From contig CACMAH010000003.1 in the NCBI GenBank assembly GCA_902611605.1, forward strand, positions 62,001-126,000: 64,000 nt of DNA, written 5' to 3'. The translations under genes and the position numbers were made by a program. The DNA comes from an uncultured Alphaproteobacteria bacterium. GTDB lineage: Bacteria; Pseudomonadota; Alphaproteobacteria; Rhodobacterales; Rhodobacteraceae. Each line of letters starts with the position of its first letter. Position 1 is the stretch's first letter. A model generated the notes under the pieces. It ran no database searches. It had not been told where the DNA came from and saw only the letters and a list, made by a program, of their open reading frames with translations. Positions 25,518-33,771 of this stretch are shown piece after piece.

Positions 25518-26048
25518 ATGCGAATTAAATTTTTCATTTTTGTATACGCTTTCATTATGATTTTTGCAAATAACTCTTTTGCGGAAACAAGTGAAGTAAA
25601 TAAATTTTTATTTTATGAGAATCCCCAGCCTATAGATAATTTGGCAGTAAGTGATATCAACGATAATGAAACTGATATTCTTAATGAAGATTTTAACTTA
25701 CTATTAATAAATTTTTGGGCCACCTGGTGTAGCCCCTGCACTAAAGAAATGCCGTCCTTAAATGAATTACAATCTAAATTTGAAAAAAATCAACTAAAAA
25801 TTGTTACTATAGCTACTGGTAGGAACAATCCAAATAAAATTGTAAATTTCTTTGAAGAATATAATCTTTCAAATCTTGAAAACTATAGAGATCCTAAAGG
25901 AAAATTAGCATTAGATCTTGGTGTAATAGGTCTACCTTTTTCAATAATTATTTCAAGAGATAAAAAAGATATAGCACGATTAATTGGTCCTATTGACTGG
26001 TCAAAAAAAGAAGTTGAAGATTTATTTCTAGAATTAATTAAGAAATAG
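25518..26048 (+). CDS. TlpA-like thiol-disulfide oxidoreductase
   Basis: A 176-residue protein with a signal peptide (about 1-22, ending NNSFAE) and a thioredoxin fold. The FWATWCSPCTKEMPSL segment near residue 72 holds the CxxC redox pair, and GLPFSIII supplies the cis-proline turn. The family reduces periplasmic disulfides, often for cytochrome maturation. It is divergent from argH, 42 bases away, the arrangement usual in alphaproteobacteria, so the two probably share a promoter region. Confidence 0.88.
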   Translation: MRIKFFIFVYAFIMIFANNSFAETSEVNKFLFYENPQPIDNLAVSDINDNETDILNEDFNLLLINFWATWCSPCTKEMPSLNELQSKFEKNQLKIVTIATGRNNPNKIVNFFEEYNLSNLENYRDPKGKLALDLGVIGLPFSIIISRDKKDIARLIGPIDWSKKEVEDLFLELIKK

Positions 26049-26081
26049 TTTTAGATATAGACTAAAAGGTAGGTTAAAAAT

Positions 26082-26801
26082 TTGAAAGTATCAGTTTTAG
26101 AAACAGGGAAATTACCTGAAAATTTAGAAAAAAAATTTGGGGACTACCCAAAAATGTTTTCAGATTTGTTTGATGAATTGAATGTATCTTATGAAATGAA
26201 AAGTTTTGACCTTATAAATAACGAATTTCCAAAAAATATGGCTAATACAGATTTGTGGTTGATTACTGGTTCATCGTTTGGAGTATATGAAAAAATAGGT
26301 TGGATTGATAAATTAAAAAACCTTGTACAAAAAATTTATAATATGAAAACTCCCCTAATTGGAATATGTTTTGGCCATCAAATCATTGCAGATGCTTTGG
26401 GTGGGAAGGTTGAAAAATCTCATAAAGGATGGGGAGTTGGAGTTCACAAATATGAAAGAAAAGTAACCCCTGAATGGTCAAAGACAGTCGGTGATTTTTT
26501 TTCAGGATATGTTAGTCATCAAGATCAAGTTATAGTTAAACCTGAAAATGCATATACTATTTATGGGTCTGATTTTTGTCCAAATTCTATTTTATGTTAT
26601 AATGATATAGAGAACCCAGTTGCTGTATCCATACAAAGCCACCCAGAGTTTAAAAAAGAATGTTTAGAAATGATTATTCAAAGAAGAATAGGACAGACAA
26701 TTCCTAAAAATATAGGAAATGAGGGGTTGGAAAGTCTCAAAGAAAAAATAGATAATCCAAAAGTTTTTAAACCACTCCTTAGAGCTCTTAGAGTAATTTA
26801 A
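26082..26801 (+). CDS. class I glutamine amidotransferase (GuaA-like domain) protein
   Basis: A 239-residue single-domain glutamine amidotransferase. The nucleophile is in GICFGHQIIADALGG near residue 88, and the His-Glu pair is in QSHPEF near 187. It starts with TTG, preceded by AAGGTAGG. Stand-alone proteins of this group hydrolyse gamma-glutamyl compounds or supply ammonia; the acceptor is unknown. GMP synthase itself is excluded because the synthetase domain is missing. It follows the TlpA-like gene by 33 bases and its last 14 bases overlap the convergent YdcH-like gene. Confidence 0.82.
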   Translation: MKVSVLETGKLPENLEKKFGDYPKMFSDLFDELNVSYEMKSFDLINNEFPKNMANTDLWLITGSSFGVYEKIGWIDKLKNLVQKIYNMKTPLIGICFGHQIIADALGGKVEKSHKGWGVGVHKYERKVTPEWSKTVGDFFSGYVSHQDQVIVKPENAYTIYGSDFCPNSILCYNDIENPVAVSIQSHPEFKKECLEMIIQRRIGQTIPKNIGNEGLESLKEKIDNPKVFKPLLRALRVI

Positions 26802-26958
26802 TTTTTTTTATAATTTTCTCCTTTATTATTAATTTTTGTTTTTTCAATATTGAAAGTAGTGTCAAATCTGGAAATTGTTTTTTTTGCTCATTATCTACAT
26901 CAAGAGACAATTTAGCATGTTTTTTCTTTAGCTCGGCAACATAATTTTCCAAAGGCAT
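26788..26958 (-). CDS. DUF465/YdcH-like small protein, 56 aa
   Basis: Found by direct reading. A near-perfect GAGGAGG ribosome site lies just before the ATG. The product is one charged helical hairpin: AELKKKHAKLSLDVDNEQ followed by LLSILKKQKLIIKEKI, matching the DUF465/YdcH pattern (L-x-x-x-H-x-x-L ... L-K-K-x-K-L-x-x-K-x-x-I). The family's role is unknown to me. It converges on the amidotransferase gene with a 14-base overlap of the 3' ends. The rest of 26959-27037 has no recognisable feature. Confidence 0.75.
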   Translation of the reverse strand: MPLENYVAELKKKHAKLSLDVDNEQKKQFPDLTLLSILKKQKLIIKEKIIKKIKLL

Positions 26959-27037
26959 TCTAACCTCCTCAAATCGTGATCCCCCAAAACATATTAAATT
27001 TTTATGATATACTAAATAAATGTTGATGCAATAATTT

Positions 27038-27796
27038 TTAAAAATTTAAACCATAACCATTTCTTAAGATATTATGAATTTCAGAAGTATACTGTTTTTT
27101 TTGACCTATTTTTTTTTCATCTTTGTATAAAAAAAGAGGATTCAAAAGTTTTGTATCTCCTTTAGCTGATTTTCTTGCTCTAATTATTATTCGAGATGCA
27201 CTTTTGCGATTAGAACTAACAATGGGTAGAATTTTTATATCACCAGCTCCATTTTTTAAAATCGATAAAATCTCAGATATTCTAGCAGGCCTGTGAATTA
27301 GTGTTATATAACCATATGGTTTGCAACGCTTCAAAGAAAAATTAAGCATCCTCTTTAATATTCCAGGATACTCAATATTAGCAATATCAAGTAATTTATT
27401 ATCCGATATCTTATAATTATTAACTGGATAATATGGTGGATTAAAAAAAATCTGGTCAAAAATCTTCTTTTTTAAATTTTCATAAGTAAAGAAATCTCCT
27501 AATATAAAATTAGCATTTATTTTATTCCTCTTAGCATTTATTAATGAGAGAGTATGATATTCCTCCATAATTTCAATACCAGTAGCTTCAAGACCAGATA
27601 TCCTATTCATTAAACAAAATAGAACAGTTCCAACACCAGCTCCAATTTCAAGAACTTTTTCTCCAGACTGTGCATTTACCGATGCTGCTAATAATACTGA
27701 ATCCAGACCAGCTCTAAAACCCTTAATCGGTTGAAATATGCTTAATTTACCATCTAAAAATAAGTTCTCTGTTATATTCGGTAATTGACAATCCAT
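27038..27796 (-). CDS. TrmN6-like SAM-dependent methyltransferase
   Basis: A class I methyltransferase with SAM loop VLEIGAGVGTVLFCL and the NPPY catalytic motif (FFNPPYYPV) of enzymes that methylate exocyclic amino groups of nucleotides. FRAGLDSVLLAA before the SAM loop is typical of the COG4123/TrmN6 group, which modifies adenine 37 of tRNA-Val; that substrate is inference. I start at the ATG at 27796, giving about 252 residues, because residues upstream of it look like AT-rich leader; a longer frame reaches 27898. Divergent from the polyprenyl synthase gene, a conserved pairing. Confidence 0.78.
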   Translation of the reverse strand: MDCQLPNITENLFLDGKLSIFQPIKGFRAGLDSVLLAASVNAQSGEKVLEIGAGVGTVLFCLMNRISGLEATGIEIMEEYHTLSLINAKRNKINANFILGDFFTYENLKKKIFDQIFFNPPYYPVNNYKISDNKLLDIANIEYPGILKRMLNFSLKRCKPYGYITLIHRPARISEILSILKNGAGDIKILPIVSSNRKSASRIIIRARKSAKGDTKLLNPLFLYKDEKKIGQKKQYTSEIHNILRNGYGLNF

Positions 27797-27938
27797 AAGA
27801 TGTATTAATAGTTTATTTTTTAAACTTAATACATATTTATTGCATGAAGTTTTTAAATTTCTTACAAAAAAAATTTTTATAGTAAATAAAAATATCATAC
27901 TTATTTAATTCTTAATATATAATTATAAACAAAGTTTA

Positions 27939-28934
27939 ATGCTCATGAAATCTACTGATCCTATATCTCAACTCCAGAAGTTGCTTTTTAATCAGCTACA
28001 GTTAATGGAGCAGCTATTTTCAAAAATGATGGAATCAGAAAATGCACCCAGGATACCTGAAATAACTAAACACATTTTAGATTCAGGTGGTAAAAAATTA
28101 AGACCACTTTTATGTATAGCATCGGCAGAGGCACTGAACTATAAATCAAATAAACATATACTACTAGCTGCTACTATAGAATTTATTCATACTGCAACAT
28201 TACTACATGATGACGTGGTTGATGAAAGCTTAACACGTAGAGGGAAAAAAACAGCAAACTTGCTTTGGGATAACAAGTCATCTATCTTAGTCGGCGATTT
28301 TTTATTTTCTAGGGCATTCCAATTAATGGTTTCAACAAATTCGTTGGAAGTATTAAAAGTCTTATCAAATACTGCTGCATTTATATCTGAAAGTGAGGTA
28401 TTACAGCTTTCAAATATTAAAAATGTTAATATCGATTTACAAACTTATTTTAAAATAATTGAGGGGAAAACAGCTGCACTTTTTTCTGCTGCATGCGAAA
28501 CAGGTGCAATGATATCTACGAACAATTTAAATCATATAAAAAATTTTAAATCATTTGGTAAATCAATCGGAATTTGTTTTCAACTAATCGACGATTATTT
28601 AGATTATACAGGTGAGACAAAAATAATGGGAAAATCAGTTGGTGATGATTTTTTTAACTCAAAATTAACCTATCCCATAATTTTAACTCTTAAAAAAAGT
28701 AATAAAGTTGATTCCAATAAAATAAAAACACTTTTCCTAAAATCAGACAAATCACAAAATGATCTTAGCTCTTTATTTGAAATATTAGATAGATATGATG
28801 CTTTAAAAAATACAAAAAAAGAAGCAAAAAAGTGGTCAAAATTAGCTAGGTTATCACTTAAAGCGATTCCACAAAGTTCAATAAAAAATTTGTTAGAAGA
28901 AATATCTAATTATATCATTTCAAGAACATCATGA
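27939..28934 (+). CDS. polyprenyl diphosphate synthase (octaprenyl type)
   Basis: This enzyme builds the long side chain of ubiquinone from IPP. The two aspartate-rich motifs are LLHDDVVDESLTRRG near residue 88 and QLIDDYLDYTG near 215, and GGKKLRPLL precedes the first. The 331-residue length fits trans-long-chain (IspB-like) synthases, not the shorter farnesyl enzymes. Chain length cannot be read from sequence alone. Its last six bases overlap the end of convergent ispE, another isoprenoid gene. Confidence 0.9.
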   Translation: MLMKSTDPISQLQKLLFNQLQLMEQLFSKMMESENAPRIPEITKHILDSGGKKLRPLLCIASAEALNYKSNKHILLAATIEFIHTATLLHDDVVDESLTRRGKKTANLLWDNKSSILVGDFLFSRAFQLMVSTNSLEVLKVLSNTAAFISESEVLQLSNIKNVNIDLQTYFKIIEGKTAALFSAACETGAMISTNNLNHIKNFKSFGKSIGICFQLIDDYLDYTGETKIMGKSVGDDFFNSKLTYPIILTLKKSNKVDSNKIKTLFLKSDKSQNDLSSLFEILDRYDALKNTKKEAKKWSKLARLSLKAIPQSSIKNLLEEISNYIISRTS

Positions 28935-29774
28935 AAAAATCTTAGCAACTTTTATCCAGGCGTTAGGAAATTTGTTTAAAAGATGTTTTTTAGCTTTTTC
29001 AGCCTCATGTTTTTTTTCATATAATCCAAAGCAAGTTGATCCAGAACCAGACATTCTTGCAACAAGACACCCACTTGTTAAATTTAAACTATTAATCAAA
29101 TCATTTATAGCAGGATAATTTTTTATAGCACTTTTTTCTAAATCATTCCTCGTCGATTTCAAAAATTTTATTAAAATATTTTTTTCGTTTAATCTAGGAA
29201 CATTAACTAAACCCGAGAATTCATTTTGTGCAAGACCCTGAAATACAGTACTTGTTGGGACTCTATCGCCATTATTTAATAACACTATCCATAGAGAATC
29301 TGGAGAAGCTACAAATGAGTTTTTTTCTCCTATACCTTGCATTCTTTGTAAGCGCCAATCCATGCATACTGGTATGTCTGCACCGAGTAAAACTAACTCA
29401 TTAATAGAAGGTAATGGAACATTCCAAAGTTTTGATAACAATTTTAAAGAGACAGCAGCATTTGAAGAACCTCCTCCTAAACCTGCAGAAATAGGAGTAT
29501 CTTTTATTAAATGAATGTCAGCACCCATTTTTCTATTTTTTAATAATTTAATGGCTTTTAAAATTAGGTTCTCTTTTTCATTTAATTCTTTTTTAGATTT
29601 TCCAGTGATTTTTAGATTAATACTGTTAGATGGAGATACTAAAATTTCGTCACCTATTTCAGGAAAAGCAACTAGACTATCTAGATTGTGATATCCGTCA
29701 GCTCTTTTTCCTATGATATGCAAATAAAGATTTACTTTAACTCGGGAAAGAGCCTGTAATTTTACACTATGCAT
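28929..29774 (-). CDS. ispE: 4-diphosphocytidyl-2-C-methyl-D-erythritol kinase
   Basis: IspE phosphorylates the CDP-methylerythritol intermediate of the MEP pathway. It is a GHMP kinase: KVNLYLHIIGKRADGYH at the start carries the catalytic Lys and substrate-binding residues, TPISAGLGGGSSNAA near residue 92 is the ATP loop, and SGSGSTCFG near 240 is the third motif. The 281-residue length is normal. It follows the TPR-protein gene on the minus strand. Confidence 0.95.
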   Translation of the reverse strand: MHSVKLQALSRVKVNLYLHIIGKRADGYHNLDSLVAFPEIGDEILVSPSNSINLKITGKSKKELNEKENLILKAIKLLKNRKMGADIHLIKDTPISAGLGGGSSNAAVSLKLLSKLWNVPLPSINELVLLGADIPVCMDWRLQRMQGIGEKNSFVASPDSLWIVLLNNGDRVPTSTVFQGLAQNEFSGLVNVPRLNEKNILIKFLKSTRNDLEKSAIKNYPAINDLINSLNLTSGCLVARMSGSGSTCFGLYEKKHEAEKAKKHLLNKFPNAWIKVAKIFS

Positions 29775-29793
29775 TTATAATCGTTTAACACTT

Positions 29794-31452
29794 TTATTGT
29801 AATCCCAACTTAATTTTTTTTTCAATCTCAAATTTTAATTCTGGTTTTGGATTGAAAATTAGCGCTTTTTTCCACTGGAAATATGCTTCCCTTTTCCTAC
29901 CAATTTTCCATAAAATATCTCCTAAGTGATCATTTACTATTGGATCTTCAGGTTCTAACTCGATAGCTTTTTCCATTGGCTCTATTGCTTCAGAATATCT
30001 ACCTAATTGGTATAGTCCCCATGCTAATGAGTCTATGATGTATCCACTTTGTGGACTTATTTTTACTGCTTTTTTAATCATATCTAAGGCTTCATCTAAA
30101 TTTTCCTTTTGTTCAATTAACATATAACCCAAGTAATTTAGTACTTGTGGCTGATCTGGCATCAAAGAAAGCGCTTGCCTTAAATCTTGTTTAGATCTCT
30201 CATAATTTTTTAATTGTTCGAGTGCTATTCCTCTGAAAAAATAGAGCAACCATAAGTTTTGGTTATCAAATTCAGAATTTTGAGCTAAGTATATTCCTTT
30301 TGAATAAGCTTCTTCCGCTAATTCAAATTTTTCATTATATCGGTAGACATTTCCTAAAAGTTCGTAAATTTCAAAAGTATTATTTTGAGTTTCAATCAGT
30401 TTATTTAAAATGTTTATTGCCTCTATCTCAAATGAATTTTCACTGGCTGATTCAGCTAAAATTAACCGTGATTCAATATAAAAAATATCATCTTTTGAAA
30501 TAGTTAATAAAATTTCTTTAGATTCTTTGAATAAGTCCGCTTCATTTAGTGCTTTAGCTAATTCAAGTTTAAATCTAGGGTTATTTTTACTTAAAAAATA
30601 TGCTAATTGACAGTAAAAAATTTCAACTAGTTTTTGATTTATTTGCCCACTCTCACCTTGTGCAAAGAGAAGTAGGGTATCAGATATCCCATTTTTTTCA
30701 TCCTGAAAAATCTGATAATGATATAGATTATTATTCTTAATTTTTCGATATAACTCCTTTAATGTAATATCATTTAAAAAATTGCTTATGGAGTTCTTTA
30801 AGGTTTCTTGAACTTTAAAATTTTCTCCACTCATTACCATAATTTCAGATTTTAATATTTCAAAGTTTTTTCCTAATAACTTAAAATTGTTGTTATTTTT
30901 ATTTATAATTTTTAGAGCTTCTTCATTTTTAGAAGATTTTGAATAAGCAACAGCTGAATAATATGCTCCAAGATCAAAATTTAAGTCAGTATTACTTAGT
31001 TTTTTAAATTCATATAATGAATCCTCTAGTTTACCTTTTTTTAAATTCATCCAACCTCTTATTGAGGCAACTAAAACTGGGGGTAGATCTTTTTCAAACA
31101 AATTAACCAGAGAAATACTTTCATTAATTTTTTCTTTACTAATTTTTTCAATTATCATTACTAAACCAAGTGCAGGCGATCTTATATCTAAATCAAACAT
31201 TTTTTTTGACAATTTAAATGATGCATTGAAATTGCCAGAAGCAACTAAATATAAAAGAGCGTCATTATAAAAGGCAGGATCATCTACACCACTTTCTAGG
31301 ATTTTTAGATTAAAGTCCGCAGATTTTTGGAAGTCATTTATTGATGATGAATATTTTGAAGCAAGTATTGATCCAGAAATAGAATTACCACTTAATGGAG
31401 AACCTATACTGATTAAAAGTATTATTAATAAAAAAAAATAATTGACTATCAT
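29794..31452 (-). CDS. exported TPR-repeat protein, 552 aa
   Basis: A hydrophobic N-terminus (VNYFFLLIILLISIGSPLSG) acts as signal peptide or anchor, so the protein is probably periplasmic or outer-membrane associated. The rest is helical; clear tetratricopeptide repeats occupy the last third, for example VLNYLGYMLIEQKENLDEA and IVNDHLGDILWKIGRKREA. Such TPR proteins mediate complex assembly. A gene of this type between ETF-QO and ispE is a recurrent alphaproteobacterial arrangement; the partner is unknown. Confidence 0.82.
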   Translation of the reverse strand: MIVNYFFLLIILLISIGSPLSGNSISGSILASKYSSSINDFQKSADFNLKILESGVDDPAFYNDALLYLVASGNFNASFKLSKKMFDLDIRSPALGLVMIIEKISKEKINESISLVNLFEKDLPPVLVASIRGWMNLKKGKLEDSLYEFKKLSNTDLNFDLGAYYSAVAYSKSSKNEEALKIINKNNNNFKLLGKNFEILKSEIMVMSGENFKVQETLKNSISNFLNDITLKELYRKIKNNNLYHYQIFQDEKNGISDTLLLFAQGESGQINQKLVEIFYCQLAYFLSKNNPRFKLELAKALNEADLFKESKEILLTISKDDIFYIESRLILAESASENSFEIEAINILNKLIETQNNTFEIYELLGNVYRYNEKFELAEEAYSKGIYLAQNSEFDNQNLWLLYFFRGIALEQLKNYERSKQDLRQALSLMPDQPQVLNYLGYMLIEQKENLDEALDMIKKAVKISPQSGYIIDSLAWGLYQLGRYSEAIEPMEKAIELEPEDPIVNDHLGDILWKIGRKREAYFQWKKALIFNPKPELKFEIEKKIKLGLQ

Positions 31453-31493
31453 TGACGAATTCTAATCATTTGAATACTTAATTATGATTTAAG

Positions 31494-33149
31494 TTACATA
31501 GTAGAGTAGTTTGGTCCTTCTCCACCTTGTGGAGTTTTCCATGTTATATTTTGACTTGGATCTTTGATATCACACGTTTTACAATGTACGCAATTTTGAT
31601 AATTTATTTGAAATCTAGGTTCAGATTGTTCTTTATTAGTTAATATTTCATAAACCCCTGCAGGACAATATCTTTGAGCTGGTTCATTAAAATTTGGTAA
31701 ATTATATTTGGTAGGAATTGTCTTATCATTTAGTTTTAAATGACATTCTTGACCATCACTATGTGAGGTTCCAGAAAAACTTACACTATCTAGACGTTCA
31801 AAACTTATTTTACCATCTGCTTTTGGATAATTAATAATTTTAGCGTTTGAAGCTAGATCTAGACTACTATGATCTGGATATTTATGCTTCAAAGTTCCAA
31901 ACAAGTTTTTTCCAATTATATTTGCACACCACATATCAATTGCACCTAGTATGATACCTAGGAAAAGACCTAACCTAGACCATAATGGTTTAACATTTTT
32001 AACAGGATTAAGATCTTTAAAAACATATCCATTTACAATCTTTTTTTCATACTCTTCTAGTGAATCGCTAGACCGCCCATTACTTAAAGCTAAGTTGGCA
32101 GATTCAGCCGCTGCAATTCCTGACAAAATTGCATTATGATTACCTTTAATTCTCGGTACATTTACAAAACCTGCAGAACAACCAATCAAAACGCCTCCAG
32201 GAAAAGATAATTTTGGTACAGACTGTACCCCCCCTTCACTAATCGCACGGGCTCCATACTCAATTCTTTTACCTCCTTTAAGTAAATCGTAAATAAATGG
32301 ATGATGTTTAAATCTTTGAAATTCTTTATAGGGAAATAAGTGAGGGTTTTTATAATTCAAATGAACTACAAAGCCTACATATACTTGATTATCACTTCCG
32401 TGATATAAAAAAGATCCTCCACCAGTTGAATTACCTAAAGGCCACCCCATTGTATGAACAACTTGACCTTCCCTATGTTTACTAGATTCTACCTCCCAAA
32501 CTTCTTTAATCCCAATTCCAAATTTTGGGAAATCTGAATTTTTTGCTAAGTTATAATGTGATATAATATTTTTCGCTAAAGAACCCCTAACGCCTTCGGC
32601 AATAAAAATATATTTACCAAGAACTTCCATACCTGGTTCATACATTGAACCAGGCTCACCACTAGAATTTTTACCAAACTCGCCTGCAATAACACCTTTT
32701 AACTCATTTGAATTTCCATAAATGAGCTCAGAACATGCCATTCCTGGGAAAATCTCCACACCTAATTGCTCCGCCTGTGTAGCCAACCATCTACAAACTT
32801 TTGACATAGAAACTATATAATTACCATGATTGGACATTAGTGGTGGCATTAAAATATTAGGAATGCGTATACCTCCAGCTGGACCAAGAAAATAAAATTT
32901 ATCATCTGACACCTTCGTTTTTATAGGCGCACCCATATTTTGCCAGTTAGGAAAAAGCTTATTTAATCCAATTGGGTCAAGTACTGCACCTGAAATAATA
33001 TGTGAACCAACCTCAGAACCTTTTTCTAAAACAACAACCTGTAAATTAGAATTCAATTGTTTTAGTTTTATGGCTGCAGATAATCCAGCTGGACCAGCAC
33101 CAACAATAACAACGTCGTATTCAATGGACTCCCTTTTTATTTCGGACAT
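31494..33149 (-). CDS. electron transfer flavoprotein-ubiquinone oxidoreductase
   Basis: ETF-QO passes electrons from ETF (fed by acyl-CoA and related dehydrogenases) to ubiquinone at the membrane. An N-terminal FAD site VIVGAGPAGLSAA is near residue 14; the C-terminal 4Fe-4S domain has CPAGVYE and CVHCKTCDI, giving four cluster cysteines. GSHIISGAVLDP and GGVLIGCSAGFVNVPRIKG are family blocks. The 551-residue length matches. Together with the thiolase at 41 kb it supports oxidation of fatty or amino acids. Confidence 0.95.
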   Translation of the reverse strand: MSEIKRESIEYDVVIVGAGPAGLSAAIKLKQLNSNLQVVVLEKGSEVGSHIISGAVLDPIGLNKLFPNWQNMGAPIKTKVSDDKFYFLGPAGGIRIPNILMPPLMSNHGNYIVSMSKVCRWLATQAEQLGVEIFPGMACSELIYGNSNELKGVIAGEFGKNSSGEPGSMYEPGMEVLGKYIFIAEGVRGSLAKNIISHYNLAKNSDFPKFGIGIKEVWEVESSKHREGQVVHTMGWPLGNSTGGGSFLYHGSDNQVYVGFVVHLNYKNPHLFPYKEFQRFKHHPFIYDLLKGGKRIEYGARAISEGGVQSVPKLSFPGGVLIGCSAGFVNVPRIKGNHNAILSGIAAAESANLALSNGRSSDSLEEYEKKIVNGYVFKDLNPVKNVKPLWSRLGLFLGIILGAIDMWCANIIGKNLFGTLKHKYPDHSSLDLASNAKIINYPKADGKISFERLDSVSFSGTSHSDGQECHLKLNDKTIPTKYNLPNFNEPAQRYCPAGVYEILTNKEQSEPRFQINYQNCVHCKTCDIKDPSQNITWKTPQGGEGPNYSTM

Positions 33150-33174
33150 AAATATCTCCTAAAAATAGCTTTTC

Positions 33175-33204
33175 TTGACACATATAATGATTTAGATTTA
33201 TTTT
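33175..33204 (+). promoter_or_regulatory. possible sigma70 promoter for greA
   Basis: A perfect TTGACA (33175-33180) is followed after 18 bases by TATTTT (33199-33204), 84 nt before the greA start and in the gap between divergent genes. The -10 match is modest in an AT-rich background. Confidence 0.35.
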
Positions 33205-33288
33205 TTACTATTATAGTTGTTAAATGTATTAATTTAAAGAGCCAAGTATTTTTAATGATCTTTTATTTGAAATATGATGGAAATAAAA

Positions 33289-33759
33289 ATGGATAAAGTA
33301 CCTCTTACTTTAAATGGTTTTGAATATCTTAACGAAGAATTAAAATATCTTAAGTCTATTGAACGCCCCAATATTATAAAAGCAATTGCAGAAGCTAGAG
33401 AACATGGGGATCTTTCAGAAAATGCCGAATATCATGCTGCAAGAGAAAAACAGTCATTTGTAGAAGGAAGAATAAAAGAACTTGAAGGCATAATTAGTTT
33501 AGCAGAAGTAATAGACCCGAAAAAACTTTCTGGAAGTATTAAGTTTTCTGCAACTGTTAGTATCATCGACGAAGATACTGAGGAAGAAAAGGTATACCAA
33601 ATAGTTGGAGAGCCAGAGGCAAATATTGAAAATAACAAATTAAATGTAAAATCCCCTTTAGCAAGAGCCTTAATTGGGAAGGAAGTAGGAGATAGTGTAG
33701 AAGTAAAGTCCCCTGGTGGCACAAAAAACTATGAGATAACCAATATTGAATATATTTAA
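33289..33759 (+). CDS. greA: transcription elongation factor GreA
   Basis: GreA rescues backtracked RNA polymerase by stimulating transcript cleavage. The product has the two-domain layout: an N-terminal coiled coil with [20 protein letters not shown] (the acidic loop tip) and a C-terminal FKBP-like domain ending in [19 protein letters not shown] start at 33289 ([11 protein letters not shown]), which follows GGAAA and matches the family start; the frame extends upstream to 33274. 156 residues, normal length. It is convergent with pheT. Confidence 0.95.
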   Translation: MDKVPLTLNGFEYLNEELKYLKSIERPNIIKAIAEAREHGDLSENAEYHAAREKQSFVEGRIKELEGIISLAEVIDPKKLSGSIKFSATVSIIDEDTEEEKVYQIVGEPEANIENNKLNVKSPLARALIGKEVGDSVEVKSPGGTKNYEITNIEYI

Positions 33760-33771
33760 CATTATCTTTAC

